Assembly (NCBI GenBank): GCA_937928555.1
Contig: CALFWR010000060.1
Span: 19,622 to 83,621, forward strand
DNA from: an uncultured Pirellulaceae bacterium
Lineage (GTDB): Bacteria > Planctomycetota > Planctomycetia > Pirellulales > Pirellulaceae
DNA: 64,000 nt
Direction of reading: 5' to 3'
Part shown: positions 43,897 to 52,168 of the stretch, one piece after another
Numbering within the stretch: the stretch's first letter is position 1
How the letters are laid out: each line of letters begins with the position of its first letter
Position numbers and translations under genes: made by a program
Notes under the pieces: model-generated
What the model was told of the DNA's origin: nothing
Database searches by the model: none
The model's input: only the letters and a program-made list of their open reading frames with translations

Positions 43897-45422
43897 TGGG
43901 AGCTGATGTTCTCAATGTGGTTATCCGGGCAGACGCCGGGCCGGGCGTGGGGACCGGGCACGTGATGCGGATGCTTGCCCTTGGGCAGGCTTGCGTGCGC
44001 TTGGGCGGAAGCGTCACGATGGCCGTCGGAGAATTGCCAGCGGGCCTTGTCCGTCGCATTGAGACTTCCGGGATTGAAGTTCGCCGCCTTGCCAACGACA
44101 AGGCTTGCGACCGCGACGCGAAGGAAACGCGGGAGGTGATCCGGGAGCGTAGCGCGGACTGGGTGGTGGTTGATGGCTATGCCTTTGGAAGCAACTATCA
44201 ACGCCAGCTTGAAACGAACTCGAGCTTGATGGTGATGGACGACGGGAACGTTGATCGGGATTCGCCAGCCGACCTGATCCTGAATCAGAACGCGTTCGCG
44301 AAAGTCCCGTCCTGGCGGATGCCAGCGAATTACCTTGCCGGGTGCCGGTATACTTTGCTGCGCAGCGAGTTTCTTTCTGCCGCAGCGTGCCAGCCAAAGC
44401 ACATCGTCAAACAGGCCCGCCGACTGCTGGTCACCTTTGGGGGTTCCGACCAGCAGAATTGGACCGCCACGGCGCTCAAGGCCATCGCGGTGGCAGGAAA
44501 CAAACGCACCATTGTGGATGCCGTTGTGGGTGCCGGGTGTTCGTCGATCGAATCCCTGATGCATCTCAAACGGGAGCTGCCATATACGATCCGAATTCAT
44601 CGAAATGTTGACCGGATGGTGGACCTGATGCATGGCTGCGACATGGCGATTACCGCTGGTGGATCGACCTGTTACGAGCTGGCTCGCTGCGGCGTACCGG
44701 CGCTGGCGGTCGCTGTTGCTGACAATCAGATTCCTGTCGTTGCTGAGCTTTCGCGATTGAATTTGTTGCGTCGATACGATCAGGGCCAGTCAGAAGATTC
44801 TCTTGCTGGGGCCGTGCGGATGTTGATGCGGGACGCCGAATCGCGAGCACACTTTTCGCTTAATGGTCGCAAGCTGGTCGATGGCCATGGAGCGTTTCGC
44901 ATCGCTCGTCGGTTGGCGAACTCGGGCGTGAACCTTCGTCCGGCCACGATGGCCGATGCCCGGCAGTTGTTCGATTGGCGGAATGATCCCGAAGTTCGAA
45001 GCGTTTCCTTTCAGACCGGTCAGATTTCCTTCGACGCCCACAAGGTCTGGCTGGAGCGAAAGATTGACGACACCGATTGTCAGTTGTGGATCGCCGAAGA
45101 TCGCAATGGAGTTCCAGTGGGCCAGGTGCGACTGGATTTGGAGTTTTCTGACGAAGCCACGATCAGCATTTCGGTTGACCACGCCCGGCGGGCTCAAGGG
45201 CTCGGCCGCGTATTGATTCAAAAGGCATGCCGCGCTGCGTTTGAGGAGATGGCAGCGCTGCGGTCGATCGTGGCCCGAATCAAACCCGGCAACGTCGCGT
45301 CGGAAAAAGCCTTTTTGGGGGTGGGGTTCAAGCAGGTAACGCCGGCCATGGTCTCCAAAAAAATCGCCAATCAGTACGTTCTCGCCCGCGAAACCGAAAC
45401 ACCGGTCAAACGAGTCGCCTGA
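43896..45422 (+). CDS. pseG-pseH: Fused PseG hydrolase - PseH acetyltransferase
   Basis: 508 aa, GTG start at 43896. Residues 1-345 are PseG-like: VVIRADAGPGVGTGHVMRML, VVVDGYAFGSNYQRQL, LVTFGGSDQQNW and ITAGGSTCYELARCGVPALA, a GT-B fold hydrolase releasing UDP. Residues ~347-505 are a GNAT acetyltransferase: LRPATMADARQLFDWRNDPE, then QLWIAEDRNGVPVGQVRL, and RAQGLGRVLIQKACRAAFEE. This would acetylate the 4-amino group (PseH step). In Campylobacter and Helicobacter these are separate genes. The fusion closes the only gap in the pathway in this operon. Confidence 0.92.
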   Translation: MGADVLNVVIRADAGPGVGTGHVMRMLALGQACVRLGGSVTMAVGELPAGLVRRIETSGIEVRRLANDKACDRDAKETREVIRERSADWVVVDGYAFGSNYQRQLETNSSLMVMDDGNVDRDSPADLILNQNAFAKVPSWRMPANYLAGCRYTLLRSEFLSAAACQPKHIVKQARRLLVTFGGSDQQNWTATALKAIAVAGNKRTIVDAVVGAGCSSIESLMHLKRELPYTIRIHRNVDRMVDLMHGCDMAITAGGSTCYELARCGVPALAVAVADNQIPVVAELSRLNLLRRYDQGQSEDSLAGAVRMLMRDAESRAHFSLNGRKLVDGHGAFRIARRLANSGVNLRPATMADARQLFDWRNDPEVRSVSFQTGQISFDAHKVWLERKIDDTDCQLWIAEDRNGVPVGQVRLDLEFSDEATISISVDHARRAQGLGRVLIQKACRAAFEEMAALRSIVARIKPGNVASEKAFLGVGFKQVTPAMVSKKIANQYVLARETETPVKRVA

Positions 45423-45426
45423 TCCG

Positions 45427-46500
45427 ATGAGCAATTCGCAAGTACAAATCTCCAGTCACGTCATTGGTCCGGGCCAACCGGTTTACATCATCGCTGAACT
45501 TTCCGCGAACCATCTGCAGAGCCGTGACCGGGCCCGATCGATCGTGAACCAGGCGGCGGCTTGCGGTGCCAATGCGATCAAGCTGCAAACTTACACCGCC
45601 GACACGATCACGCTCGATTGTGACCTGCCGCATTTCCAGATCAACCACGGGACGGCATGGGACAATCAGAGATTGTATGAGCTCTATGGGAACGCCTACA
45701 CGCCATGGGAGTGGCATGCAGAACTTCAGCAACTTGCCGGCGAATGCGGTTTGGACTTTTTTTCGTCGCCCTTCGACGAGACCGCCGTTGACTTTCTCGA
45801 GAACCTGAACGTTCCCTGTTACAAGGTTGCCTCGTTCGAGATCGTGGATATTCCGCTGCTGCGAAAAATCGGATCCACACTCAAGCCCGTCATCATGTCG
45901 ACCGGGATGGCGACCGCAGGCGAGATTCGTGAGGCGGTCGATGCGCTTCGCGAATCGGGTTGCTCGCAGATCGTTTTGCTCAAATGCACCAGCGCCTACC
46001 CTGCCCCGCCGCAATCGATGAACCTTGCGACGCTGCCAGAATTGTCGCGACGTTTCGATGTTCCGGTTGGTCTTTCGGATCACACGCTGGATTCGAATTC
46101 AGCGATCGTGGCAACGGCGCTGGGAGCATGCGTGATCGAAAAACACCTGACACTTTCCCGTGACGATGGCGGCCCGGACAGCCATTTTTCGCTTGAACCG
46201 AACGAATTTGCGGCGATGGTGGATGCGATTCGCAGTGCTTCGGCGTCGCTGGGCAAGGTTCACTTTGGTCCGACATCGTTCGATGAAAAGAACCGTGACT
46301 TTCGCCCCAGCCTGTTTGCGGTTCGCGATATCGAGCCCGGCGAGTTGTTTGATGAAAGCAACGTTCGTTCGCTGCGACCCGCCACCGGGCTTGCTCCTGT
46401 GTGCATCGACCAACTGATTGGCCAAGTGGCTGCGGTAAAGATCCCAAGGGGAACGCCAATGTCCTGGCAACTGATCGGCGGAAAACGCGAAACTGCGTGA
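45427..46500 (+). CDS. pseI: Pseudaminic acid synthase (NeuB family)
   Basis: 357 aa from ATG 45427, 4 bp after pseG/H. Condenses the 6-deoxy-diacetamido sugar with phosphoenolpyruvate. YIIAELSANHLQSRDRA, NAIKLQTYTADTITLDCDLP and GLDFFSSPFDETAVDFLENL mark the NeuB-type TIM barrel. MSTGMATAGEI and LLKCTSAYPAPP lie in the active site. The C-terminal SAF antifreeze-like domain reads FAVRDIEPGELFDESNVRSL. It is the last gene of the pathway, so all six steps (B, C, H, G, I, F) are encoded here. Confidence 0.94.
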   Translation: MSNSQVQISSHVIGPGQPVYIIAELSANHLQSRDRARSIVNQAAACGANAIKLQTYTADTITLDCDLPHFQINHGTAWDNQRLYELYGNAYTPWEWHAELQQLAGECGLDFFSSPFDETAVDFLENLNVPCYKVASFEIVDIPLLRKIGSTLKPVIMSTGMATAGEIREAVDALRESGCSQIVLLKCTSAYPAPPQSMNLATLPELSRRFDVPVGLSDHTLDSNSAIVATALGACVIEKHLTLSRDDGGPDSHFSLEPNEFAAMVDAIRSASASLGKVHFGPTSFDEKNRDFRPSLFAVRDIEPGELFDESNVRSLRPATGLAPVCIDQLIGQVAAVKIPRGTPMSWQLIGGKRETA

Positions 46501-46581
46501 CTGAGAGCCTTTGAGGGTTTTCCGAACCTGCGATACACTACGCGGTTTTCCATTGTCGCGCGTTTGTCGCTTTGAGCCGCT

Positions 46582-47487
46582 TTGTTGACCGAATCTGAAC
46601 ACAACCCACCCGCATGGCGGAACCTGTACCCGTTTGAGTCGCATTTTTTTGCTGCCGGATCGCAGCGGATGCACTTCGTGGACGAAGGCCCCCGCGATGC
46701 GCCGCCATTGTTGATGGTGCATGGCAATCCAACGTGGTCGTTCTATTATCGCAATCTGATTTCCGGACTCTCCGACCGCTACCGCACGATTGCCGTCGAT
46801 CACATCGGCTGCGGATTGAGCGACAAGCCTGCAGCATCCGGGTTTGGCTATCGTCTAAGCGACCACATCGACAACGTTTGCTCACTGGTGGAACATCTGG
46901 ATCTGCATGGCGCAACGCTGATCGCTCACGACTGGGGTGGAGCCATCGGTGTGGGGGCGGTACAGAAACTGCGTGAGCGCTTCAAACGCATTGTGCTTTT
47001 CAATACCGCAGCGTTTCCACCACCTTACATTCCGTTTCGAATTCGAGTCTGCCGCTGGCCGCTGGTCGGAAAGCTTGGGTTGCAAGGGATGAATCTGTTT
47101 GCCCGCGCCGCGATCACGATGGCGACCGAACGGCCCGATGGATTGCCCGCAGACGTGGCGGCAGGTTTGCTTGCGCCGTACGACTCGTGGGCCAACCGGA
47201 TCGCGACCTGGAAGTTCGTCAAAGACATTCCCCTGGCCGCGTCACACGAATCCTGGCCGGTGCTGCAGCAGATCGAAGCACGCCTGGTGGACCTTGCTGA
47301 GATGCCGATTCAACTGATTTGGGGCATGAAGGACTGGTGTTTTCGCCCGGAATGTCTGGATCGATTTGTTGACGCTTGGCCGGACGCAAAAGTAACCCGA
47401 TTCGAAAACGGTGGCCACTACATTGTCGAAGACGAACCTGAACGGGTTGTCGAGATGGTTCGTGGGTTTCTGGATGAGAGCCAGTGA
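46582..47487 (+). CDS. Alpha/beta hydrolase, haloalkane dehalogenase-like (OleB-type alternative)
   Basis: 301 aa, with a weak TTG start at 46582 or 46585. HGNPTWSFYYRNLI contains the oxyanion region with the halide-binding Asn. HDWGGAIG carries the Asp nucleophile and Trp. GMKDWCF holds the acid and NGGHYIVED the His. This set fits haloalkane dehalogenases and also OleB beta-lactone decarboxylases. No oleA, oleC or oleD is adjacent. Its stop overlaps the next gene. Substrate unknown. Confidence 0.82.
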   Translation: MLTESEHNPPAWRNLYPFESHFFAAGSQRMHFVDEGPRDAPPLLMVHGNPTWSFYYRNLISGLSDRYRTIAVDHIGCGLSDKPAASGFGYRLSDHIDNVCSLVEHLDLHGATLIAHDWGGAIGVGAVQKLRERFKRIVLFNTAAFPPPYIPFRIRVCRWPLVGKLGLQGMNLFARAAITMATERPDGLPADVAAGLLAPYDSWANRIATWKFVKDIPLAASHESWPVLQQIEARLVDLAEMPIQLIWGMKDWCFRPECLDRFVDAWPDAKVTRFENGGHYIVEDEPERVVEMVRGFLDESQ

Positions 47488-48356
47488 CAGGATCCGAACA
47501 AGATTCCGGTCTTTCGCTAGGCAGCATGGCGACGTTGGCTTGTCTGTTGGAAGTCACCGCCTCCAAGCCCGGGAACGTCAATCGGTCCAACGATTTCGCA
47601 GACGTTGGCTTGATTGATTTCCTGGCCAGTGCGGTGGCGCTCGGCGAGGCGGTGGAGGCCTTTCAGGCGAAACCATTTGGTGAAACCGTTTTGGAAGTTG
47701 CCAGGCGGACGACGAAAGTTACTTCTTCGAACACGAATCTGGGCATTAACTTGCTGATCAGTCTGCTTTCGAAAGTGGTCCACAGCGGCCAGTCGGTTGT
47801 CACGAAACAGATCAGCCAATACGTCGATTCGATCCCGGACGGGGAAATGGAAAAGATGTACCGGGCGATCCGTCTGATGAATCCCGGCGGGATGGGTGAA
47901 GCTCAGGAGAACGACATCGCGGGTGATTGTTCGGCGAGCGTCCGCGAGGTCATGGTTGCGGCCAGCGAGCGTGACCTCGTGGCCAGGCAGTTTGTCAACG
48001 GCTGTGCGGAGGTTGTGGAAAAGGTTGTCCCCTGGCTGGTCGATGGCAAGCAAAAATTTGGCAAATGGTTGTTGGGGATCGTGTGGGCTCACGTCAATTT
48101 AATGGCCGAGGTGCCGGACAGTTTGATCGCAAGAAAGCTTGGCGCGGACGCTGCCCGGCAAAGTCAACTTAGGGCAGAGAAGGCCATCGCGGCGAGTCTG
48201 GAAAGCGAAGAAGCATTCTGGCGCGAAGTTTCTGAACTTGATTTTTGGCTGCGTAGCGATGGCAACCGCCGGAATCCCGGAACCACAGCGGACTTGATTA
48301 CTGCGGGGATTTTCGTCGGCATCGTGACCGGTAAAATTACCCAACCCTTTGATTGA
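47484..48356 (+). CDS. CitG-like triphosphoribosyl-dephospho-CoA synthase family protein
   Basis: 290 aa, GTG start at 47484 overlapping the preceding stop. TASKPGNVNRSNDFADVGLI and TSSNTNLGINLLISLL mark the COG1767 fold (CitG/MdcB). There are no citrate lyase or malonate decarboxylase genes nearby. In methylotrophs a member of this family (orf5) belongs to the methanopterin-type cofactor gene set, and the next gene here is a pterin synthase homologue, so a pterin-cofactor role is a reasonable inference. Confidence 0.78.
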   Translation: MTGSEQDSGLSLGSMATLACLLEVTASKPGNVNRSNDFADVGLIDFLASAVALGEAVEAFQAKPFGETVLEVARRTTKVTSSNTNLGINLLISLLSKVVHSGQSVVTKQISQYVDSIPDGEMEKMYRAIRLMNPGGMGEAQENDIAGDCSASVREVMVAASERDLVARQFVNGCAEVVEKVVPWLVDGKQKFGKWLLGIVWAHVNLMAEVPDSLIARKLGADAARQSQLRAEKAIAASLESEEAFWREVSELDFWLRSDGNRRNPGTTADLITAGIFVGIVTGKITQPFD

Positions 48357-48377
48357 TTGACTGACTGATTGATTGAC
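48351..48377 (+). repeat. Tetranucleotide tract GATT/GACT
   Basis: Seven near-identical 4-bp units (GATT GATT GACT GACT GATT GATT GAC) begin at the last codon of the CitG-like gene and include its TGA stop. Slippage could extend or shorten the C-terminus by only a few residues. Confidence 0.7.
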
Positions 48378-48518
48378 GGATCGAATAACCGTCGCCCTGC
48401 GGTGCGTCACATCGCTACGATGATTTTCGAAAAAGCCTCTGACGCTGGCAACCGCCCGCAAGGGGCTCACGAGATTCGCGAACCTTTCCAGTTTTGAAAA
48501 TATGAACCGCGGCGAAAT

Positions 48519-49016
48519 ATGAACCACAGCGCGAAACAATTCGAAGTCTCATTGGAAAAGGAGAGCCTTGTCTTTTCTTCCGCCCACTTCATCACCTTTA
48601 ACGGTAACGTTTGCGAATCTTTGCATGGGCACAACTATCGATGCAAATGCCGTGTCCGCGGCGAGTTGGACGAAAACAGCTATGTCGTTGATTTTATCGC
48701 GCTGCGAGATGCGCTCCAGGCGATCGTCAACGAGCTTGACCACCACGTGATCCTGCCGACCGGGCACCCGGCTATTTCAGTGGTTGAAGAAGGCAATGAA
48801 ATCATTGCGAGATTTGAAGATCGGCGATGGGTGTTCCCGATTGCCGATTGCCGACTGCTGCCAGTAAACAACACCACCGCAGAGCTGTTGGCCGAGTGGA
48901 TTGGCCAGCAGCTGATTCAGCGGTTGGACGAAAAAGTCAAACAGACGCTTTCTGCGGTCATCGTTTCGGTTGACGAAAACCACGGTCAATGGGCATCGGC
49001 CGAGATCGAATTGTAG
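48519..49016 (+). CDS. 6-pyruvoyl-tetrahydropterin/6-carboxytetrahydropterin synthase family protein
   Basis: 165 aa. Zinc His residues occur in FSSAHFITF and LHGHNYRCKC; ESLHGHNY, the strand VVDFIALRDAL, LDHHVILP and NTTAELLAEW are the family pattern. The residue before the HGH motif region includes Cys in NVCESLHGH, the catalytic Cys position of QueD/PTPS. It may act in queuosine, or in another pterin route, as suggested by the CitG-like neighbour. No queC or queE is next to it, so no gene symbol is given. A first start at 48519 is assumed. Confidence 0.87.
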   Translation: MNHSAKQFEVSLEKESLVFSSAHFITFNGNVCESLHGHNYRCKCRVRGELDENSYVVDFIALRDALQAIVNELDHHVILPTGHPAISVVEEGNEIIARFEDRRWVFPIADCRLLPVNNTTAELLAEWIGQQLIQRLDEKVKQTLSAVIVSVDENHGQWASAEIEL

Positions 49017-49033
49017 CCTGTGGCCTGCTTGAG

Positions 49034-49220
49034 CCCGGATTATTCACGACGACGGGCGTCGATTCTACGTCTGGCCAACGGGAGCAAAGGAAAAGCTGAA
49101 TTTCAACAAGAATTGCGAATCATCCGACAGATGAAAACCACACCGATCGTTTCATCGCATCAGAACTGCGGATCACTATCGGAACTGATTCTGACGCCCG
49201 CGCCTCGTGAATAATCCGGG
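49034..49220 (+). repeat. 187-bp inverted-repeat element, copy G
   Basis: Full forward copy (CCCGGATTATTCACGA ... TCGTGAATAATCCGGG), 17 bp after the PTPS-like gene and running into the 3' end of the convergent glycosyltransferase gene. The last 61 bp encode, on the minus strand, the final 19-20 residues of that protein and its stop codon. Confidence 0.92.
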
Positions 49221-50374
49221 TTGAGAAGTTCGTCATAAACGTTGCTGGTCGCCTGGGCCATGCTGACGTCTGAAAGGTGCTCACGTTGACGTGTGAACGC
49301 GCTTTGGCTCATCGATGACCAGCGTGCTGTATCGCCGACAATCGATTCGACCTGGTCGGCAAGGTCGATGACGTCGGAAGGCTCGAAGATCAATCCATCA
49401 ACGCCGTCGCGAACGGCTTCGGGAATACCTTCGACGTTACTGGCTAGAACGGGGACGGCGTTTGCCATCGATTCCAGCACGACCATCGGCAGGCCTTCAC
49501 CGTACAAGGATGGCAACACGAACAGGTCCATCTGTCGAAGCTGTTCGTTGACGTTCTTTTGAAAGCCGGTCCATGTGATCATGTCGGCAATGTCCAGCCG
49601 GGCTACTAGGCTCATCACTTCTTCCTTGTAGCCTTCGGATTCGAATGGACCGACAGCACGCAGTTGGACTTTCACGCCGCGTTTCTTGAGTTCGGCCATT
49701 GATTCGAGGAGAATCTCGACGCCTTTTCGCGGGCGAAACAGAGCCATCGTTCCGAGCGTCCACGTTGCGTTGGCTGCCGGCGGTTGTCGCTCGGGCAGGT
49801 CGTCGACCACTGCCACTCCGTTGATTACCACAGATAGCCGGTTCGAGTCGTGGCCTAGCTCATCACGCATGTATCCTCTTAGTGAATTGGAAACGCAGAT
49901 CATTTTGTTGACTTGTCGAATTCCCCATGATTCGATCTTTGTGTTGACCCAGTTGGCGATCCCGCGGTTGCTGTCGCGGCTGATCGGGCTGTGAACGTGG
50001 TACACAAGCGGGATGCCCAGCTTTCCAGCGGCAAGGCTGCCGATCATTAACGACCGGGGCGTGTGGGCGTGAAGGATTTTGTAATCGTGTTCGCGAGCCA
50101 GGTTAATGACTTCGCGGTAGCAGGAAAAATCCAGCTTGTTCCGCATTTTGAGTTCGAAGAGCGGGCTTTGTGACTGGCGAACTTGTGGAAATTTTCCAGG
50201 CTTGACGCAGGCAAAGCTCGCCGCGTAGCCGAATCGTGGCAACGCCATCGCCAACAAATCCTGGACGCGTTCGGCGCCTGCGAAATGTTCACCGTTAATC
50301 AGGTGAAGGACTTGGGCAAGGTCGGTGGTTGAATCAACGTAAAGACTGTTGACTTCGTTGGACTTGATGATCAC
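49160..50374 (-). CDS. Glycosyltransferase family 4, C-terminus encoded by repeat element
   Basis: 404 aa. LHLINGEHFAGAERVQDLLA and LHAHTPRSLMIGSLAAGK are the N-terminal GT4 half; GTMALFRPRKGVEILLESMA and LPSLYGEGLPMVVLESMANA carry the donor half with the E-x7-E region. It ends DELL followed by NPDYSRGAGVRISSDSDPQF, which is translation of element copy G, so the natural stop was lost or replaced. Minus-strand, 145 bp from another glycosyltransferase. Adds a sugar to some surface glycan; specificity unknown. Confidence 0.87.
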   Translation of the reverse strand: MIIKSNEVNSLYVDSTTDLAQVLHLINGEHFAGAERVQDLLAMALPRFGYAASFACVKPGKFPQVRQSQSPLFELKMRNKLDFSCYREVINLAREHDYKILHAHTPRSLMIGSLAAGKLGIPLVYHVHSPISRDSNRGIANWVNTKIESWGIRQVNKMICVSNSLRGYMRDELGHDSNRLSVVINGVAVVDDLPERQPPAANATWTLGTMALFRPRKGVEILLESMAELKKRGVKVQLRAVGPFESEGYKEEVMSLVARLDIADMITWTGFQKNVNEQLRQMDLFVLPSLYGEGLPMVVLESMANAVPVLASNVEGIPEAVRDGVDGLIFEPSDVIDLADQVESIVGDTARWSSMSQSAFTRQREHLSDVSMAQATSNVYDELLNPDYSRGAGVRISSDSDPQF

Positions 50375-50518
50375 GGCAATTCTCGGGCAAACGTAACTTT
50401 ACGAAAGCCTAGGTCACCGTTGTCAAAGTGGAGTTCGGTCGCAGATCGCAGAGCGGCCCGGATCGACGTTCGACGCGTCAAATCCAAATCAATCCGCAGA
50501 ATCCGAACGGCGATACCG

Positions 50519-51781
50519 TTATGCGGCGTGCCGTTCGCCCGGAACCGGCATCGGAATGGTGGCGGGCGCTGGCTCCCGGGCACCGATGGGCATCTTGCGA
50601 AGCTGTGTTCCGGTAACCATTTCGCCAAGATCGATCAGCTTGTCGGCGTAGTCTTCGAAGCGGTACCGCGTGCGAACTCGCTCAACCGATTTGTCTCGCA
50701 GTCCTGACGCGACTTCCGGTTGACCCGAAAGCATCAGGATGACGTTGGCTGCATGACTGTGGTCGCCGTAAGGAACGACGAAACCTGATCCGTTTCCAAG
50801 TGCCTCCGGTGCTCCGCCAGAGTCGGCAAAAGCGATCACCGGAAGACTCGTGGCCATCGCTTCGTGGATCACGCAAGGGAACGGATCGACTCGTGAGGTA
50901 AGCAAAAACGCGTCCGAGCCCATGAAGTAGGGCTCAACGTTCTCGCGCTCACCAATAAAGTGGACGTATCCTTTGGCCGGTGAATTTTTCAGATCCAGTT
51001 GCACGTAATGATACGGCGAGTGGGTCCAGCGAGGCCCTTCGCCGACCCAGATGAAGTGAATCGGGCGATCGCTTTGATTTTGAGCAACGGTGCTTCGGGC
51101 AATATTGACGTAATGGTCGATGCCTTTTCGAAGGTCAAGGGTTCCGCAACCGAGCACGATAAAGGCATTTTCTGCCAGACCAAGTTCTTGGCGAACTTGA
51201 TTTTTGGCATCGTCACGAATGATTCCGGTTCCAAAGTCCGGATTCAGCAACCCTTGTGGAAGGACCAGCCCCTTGCCGTAGGGGACATCGGTAAACTCTT
51301 CGGTGGCTTCGCGTACTGCGTGAGCCGGGAAGATCACTTTCTGGGACGCGTCAAAAACGGTTTTGTAATCGTCGTGGGTGTACGACGAAGGCAACTCATG
51401 GACCAGCGAAAGAGCAGGAATTCCTGCTTTGGCCAATTCGAGGGCAACAAATCGGGATTCCATGCTGTTGCAGACCGCGAGCATGGGAAGGTTGTTTTTC
51501 TCGCGCTGCACGAATCGGCTGACTCGCTTGCAAAGTTCATCGCATGCCTGACGAGGTAGATTCATGCAATCGACCGGCCCCAGTTGCTCGAAATTAGTCG
51601 CCAGGAACCCCCCGCTGTGGAGGATGGTCTCGCTCTGAATATCGCATTTTTCAGCGAACTGTCGCGCGATGTTGAGGATGATCTTGGGCGCACCGGTCCG
51701 CGTCGCTTCGTGTGATACAAAGATTACACGGCGTTTGGTGGGCTGATTGGATTGTTTTTTTCGGGAACGAAAAAGTTTCAT
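50519..51781 (-). CDS. Glycosyltransferase family 4-type
   Basis: 420 aa from ATG 51781 (MKLFRSRKKQSNQPTKRRVI); the frame upstream is not coding-like. VIFVSHEATRTGAPKIILNI opens the acceptor half, ALSLVHELPSSYT follows, and the donor half reads VLGCGTLDLRKGIDHYVNIA, HFIWVGEGPRW and SRVDPFPCVIHEAMATSLPV, the last with the E-x7-E motif region. Same strand as the glycosyltransferase downstream (gap 144 bp), so both may serve the same glycan. C-terminus is Pro-rich. Confidence 0.88.
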   Translation of the reverse strand: MKLFRSRKKQSNQPTKRRVIFVSHEATRTGAPKIILNIARQFAEKCDIQSETILHSGGFLATNFEQLGPVDCMNLPRQACDELCKRVSRFVQREKNNLPMLAVCNSMESRFVALELAKAGIPALSLVHELPSSYTHDDYKTVFDASQKVIFPAHAVREATEEFTDVPYGKGLVLPQGLLNPDFGTGIIRDDAKNQVRQELGLAENAFIVLGCGTLDLRKGIDHYVNIARSTVAQNQSDRPIHFIWVGEGPRWTHSPYHYVQLDLKNSPAKGYVHFIGERENVEPYFMGSDAFLLTSRVDPFPCVIHEAMATSLPVIAFADSGGAPEALGNGSGFVVPYGDHSHAANVILMLSGQPEVASGLRDKSVERVRTRYRFEDYADKLIDLGEMVTGTQLRKMPIGAREPAPATIPMPVPGERHAA

Positions 51782-52168
51782 GGTTGGTCCTGGAGTGGCT
51801 CGCCGTGCCGGTTGGAGACTCTGCATGTCGGTACAGATATGCAGGAGGTATCGGCGAGGCAGGGAGCCAAACTTTGGTAACTTCTGACGGTTAAGCAGAA
51901 GTTGCAAATTTGGAGACCGCACGTTAGCAGAGTGGCCGAATCACAGGAACGCGAACGCGATTGCTAGCGAACCGAGACGATTTCGCACTGCTGGAAGTGA
52001 AACCGGGACAGAAGGTCGGGCGCTGACTCGACGGTCTGATCGTCAGTCCGCGTTTACCGGTGGCGGTTTGTTTTTGTGACAGCAGAAGCCATCTTCAGCG
52101 CGCTGAACCGCTGTTTGAAAGCCTTGCCCGCAAGCCTTGCCCGCGGGCAAAAGTATGCTGCCGGACGT
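51782..52168 (-). other. Intergenic region with GC palindrome after the ABC exporter
   Basis: 387 bp with no gene. It contains the perfect 14-bp palindrome TTGCCCGCGGGCAA (52137-52150) next to a second copy of its left arm (GCCTTGCCCGC at 52121-52131). It lies about 20 bp after the exporter stop at 52169, so it may act as a weak terminator. I see no tRNA, ncRNA or repeat copy in the rest. Confidence 0.4.

Noticed and set aside
49020..49214. Possible 64-residue ORF inside element copy G (SPDYSRRR-type start)
   Set aside because: The frame is just the repeat element read through. Similar frames appear in other copies with frameshifts and stops, so it is not a conserved gene.
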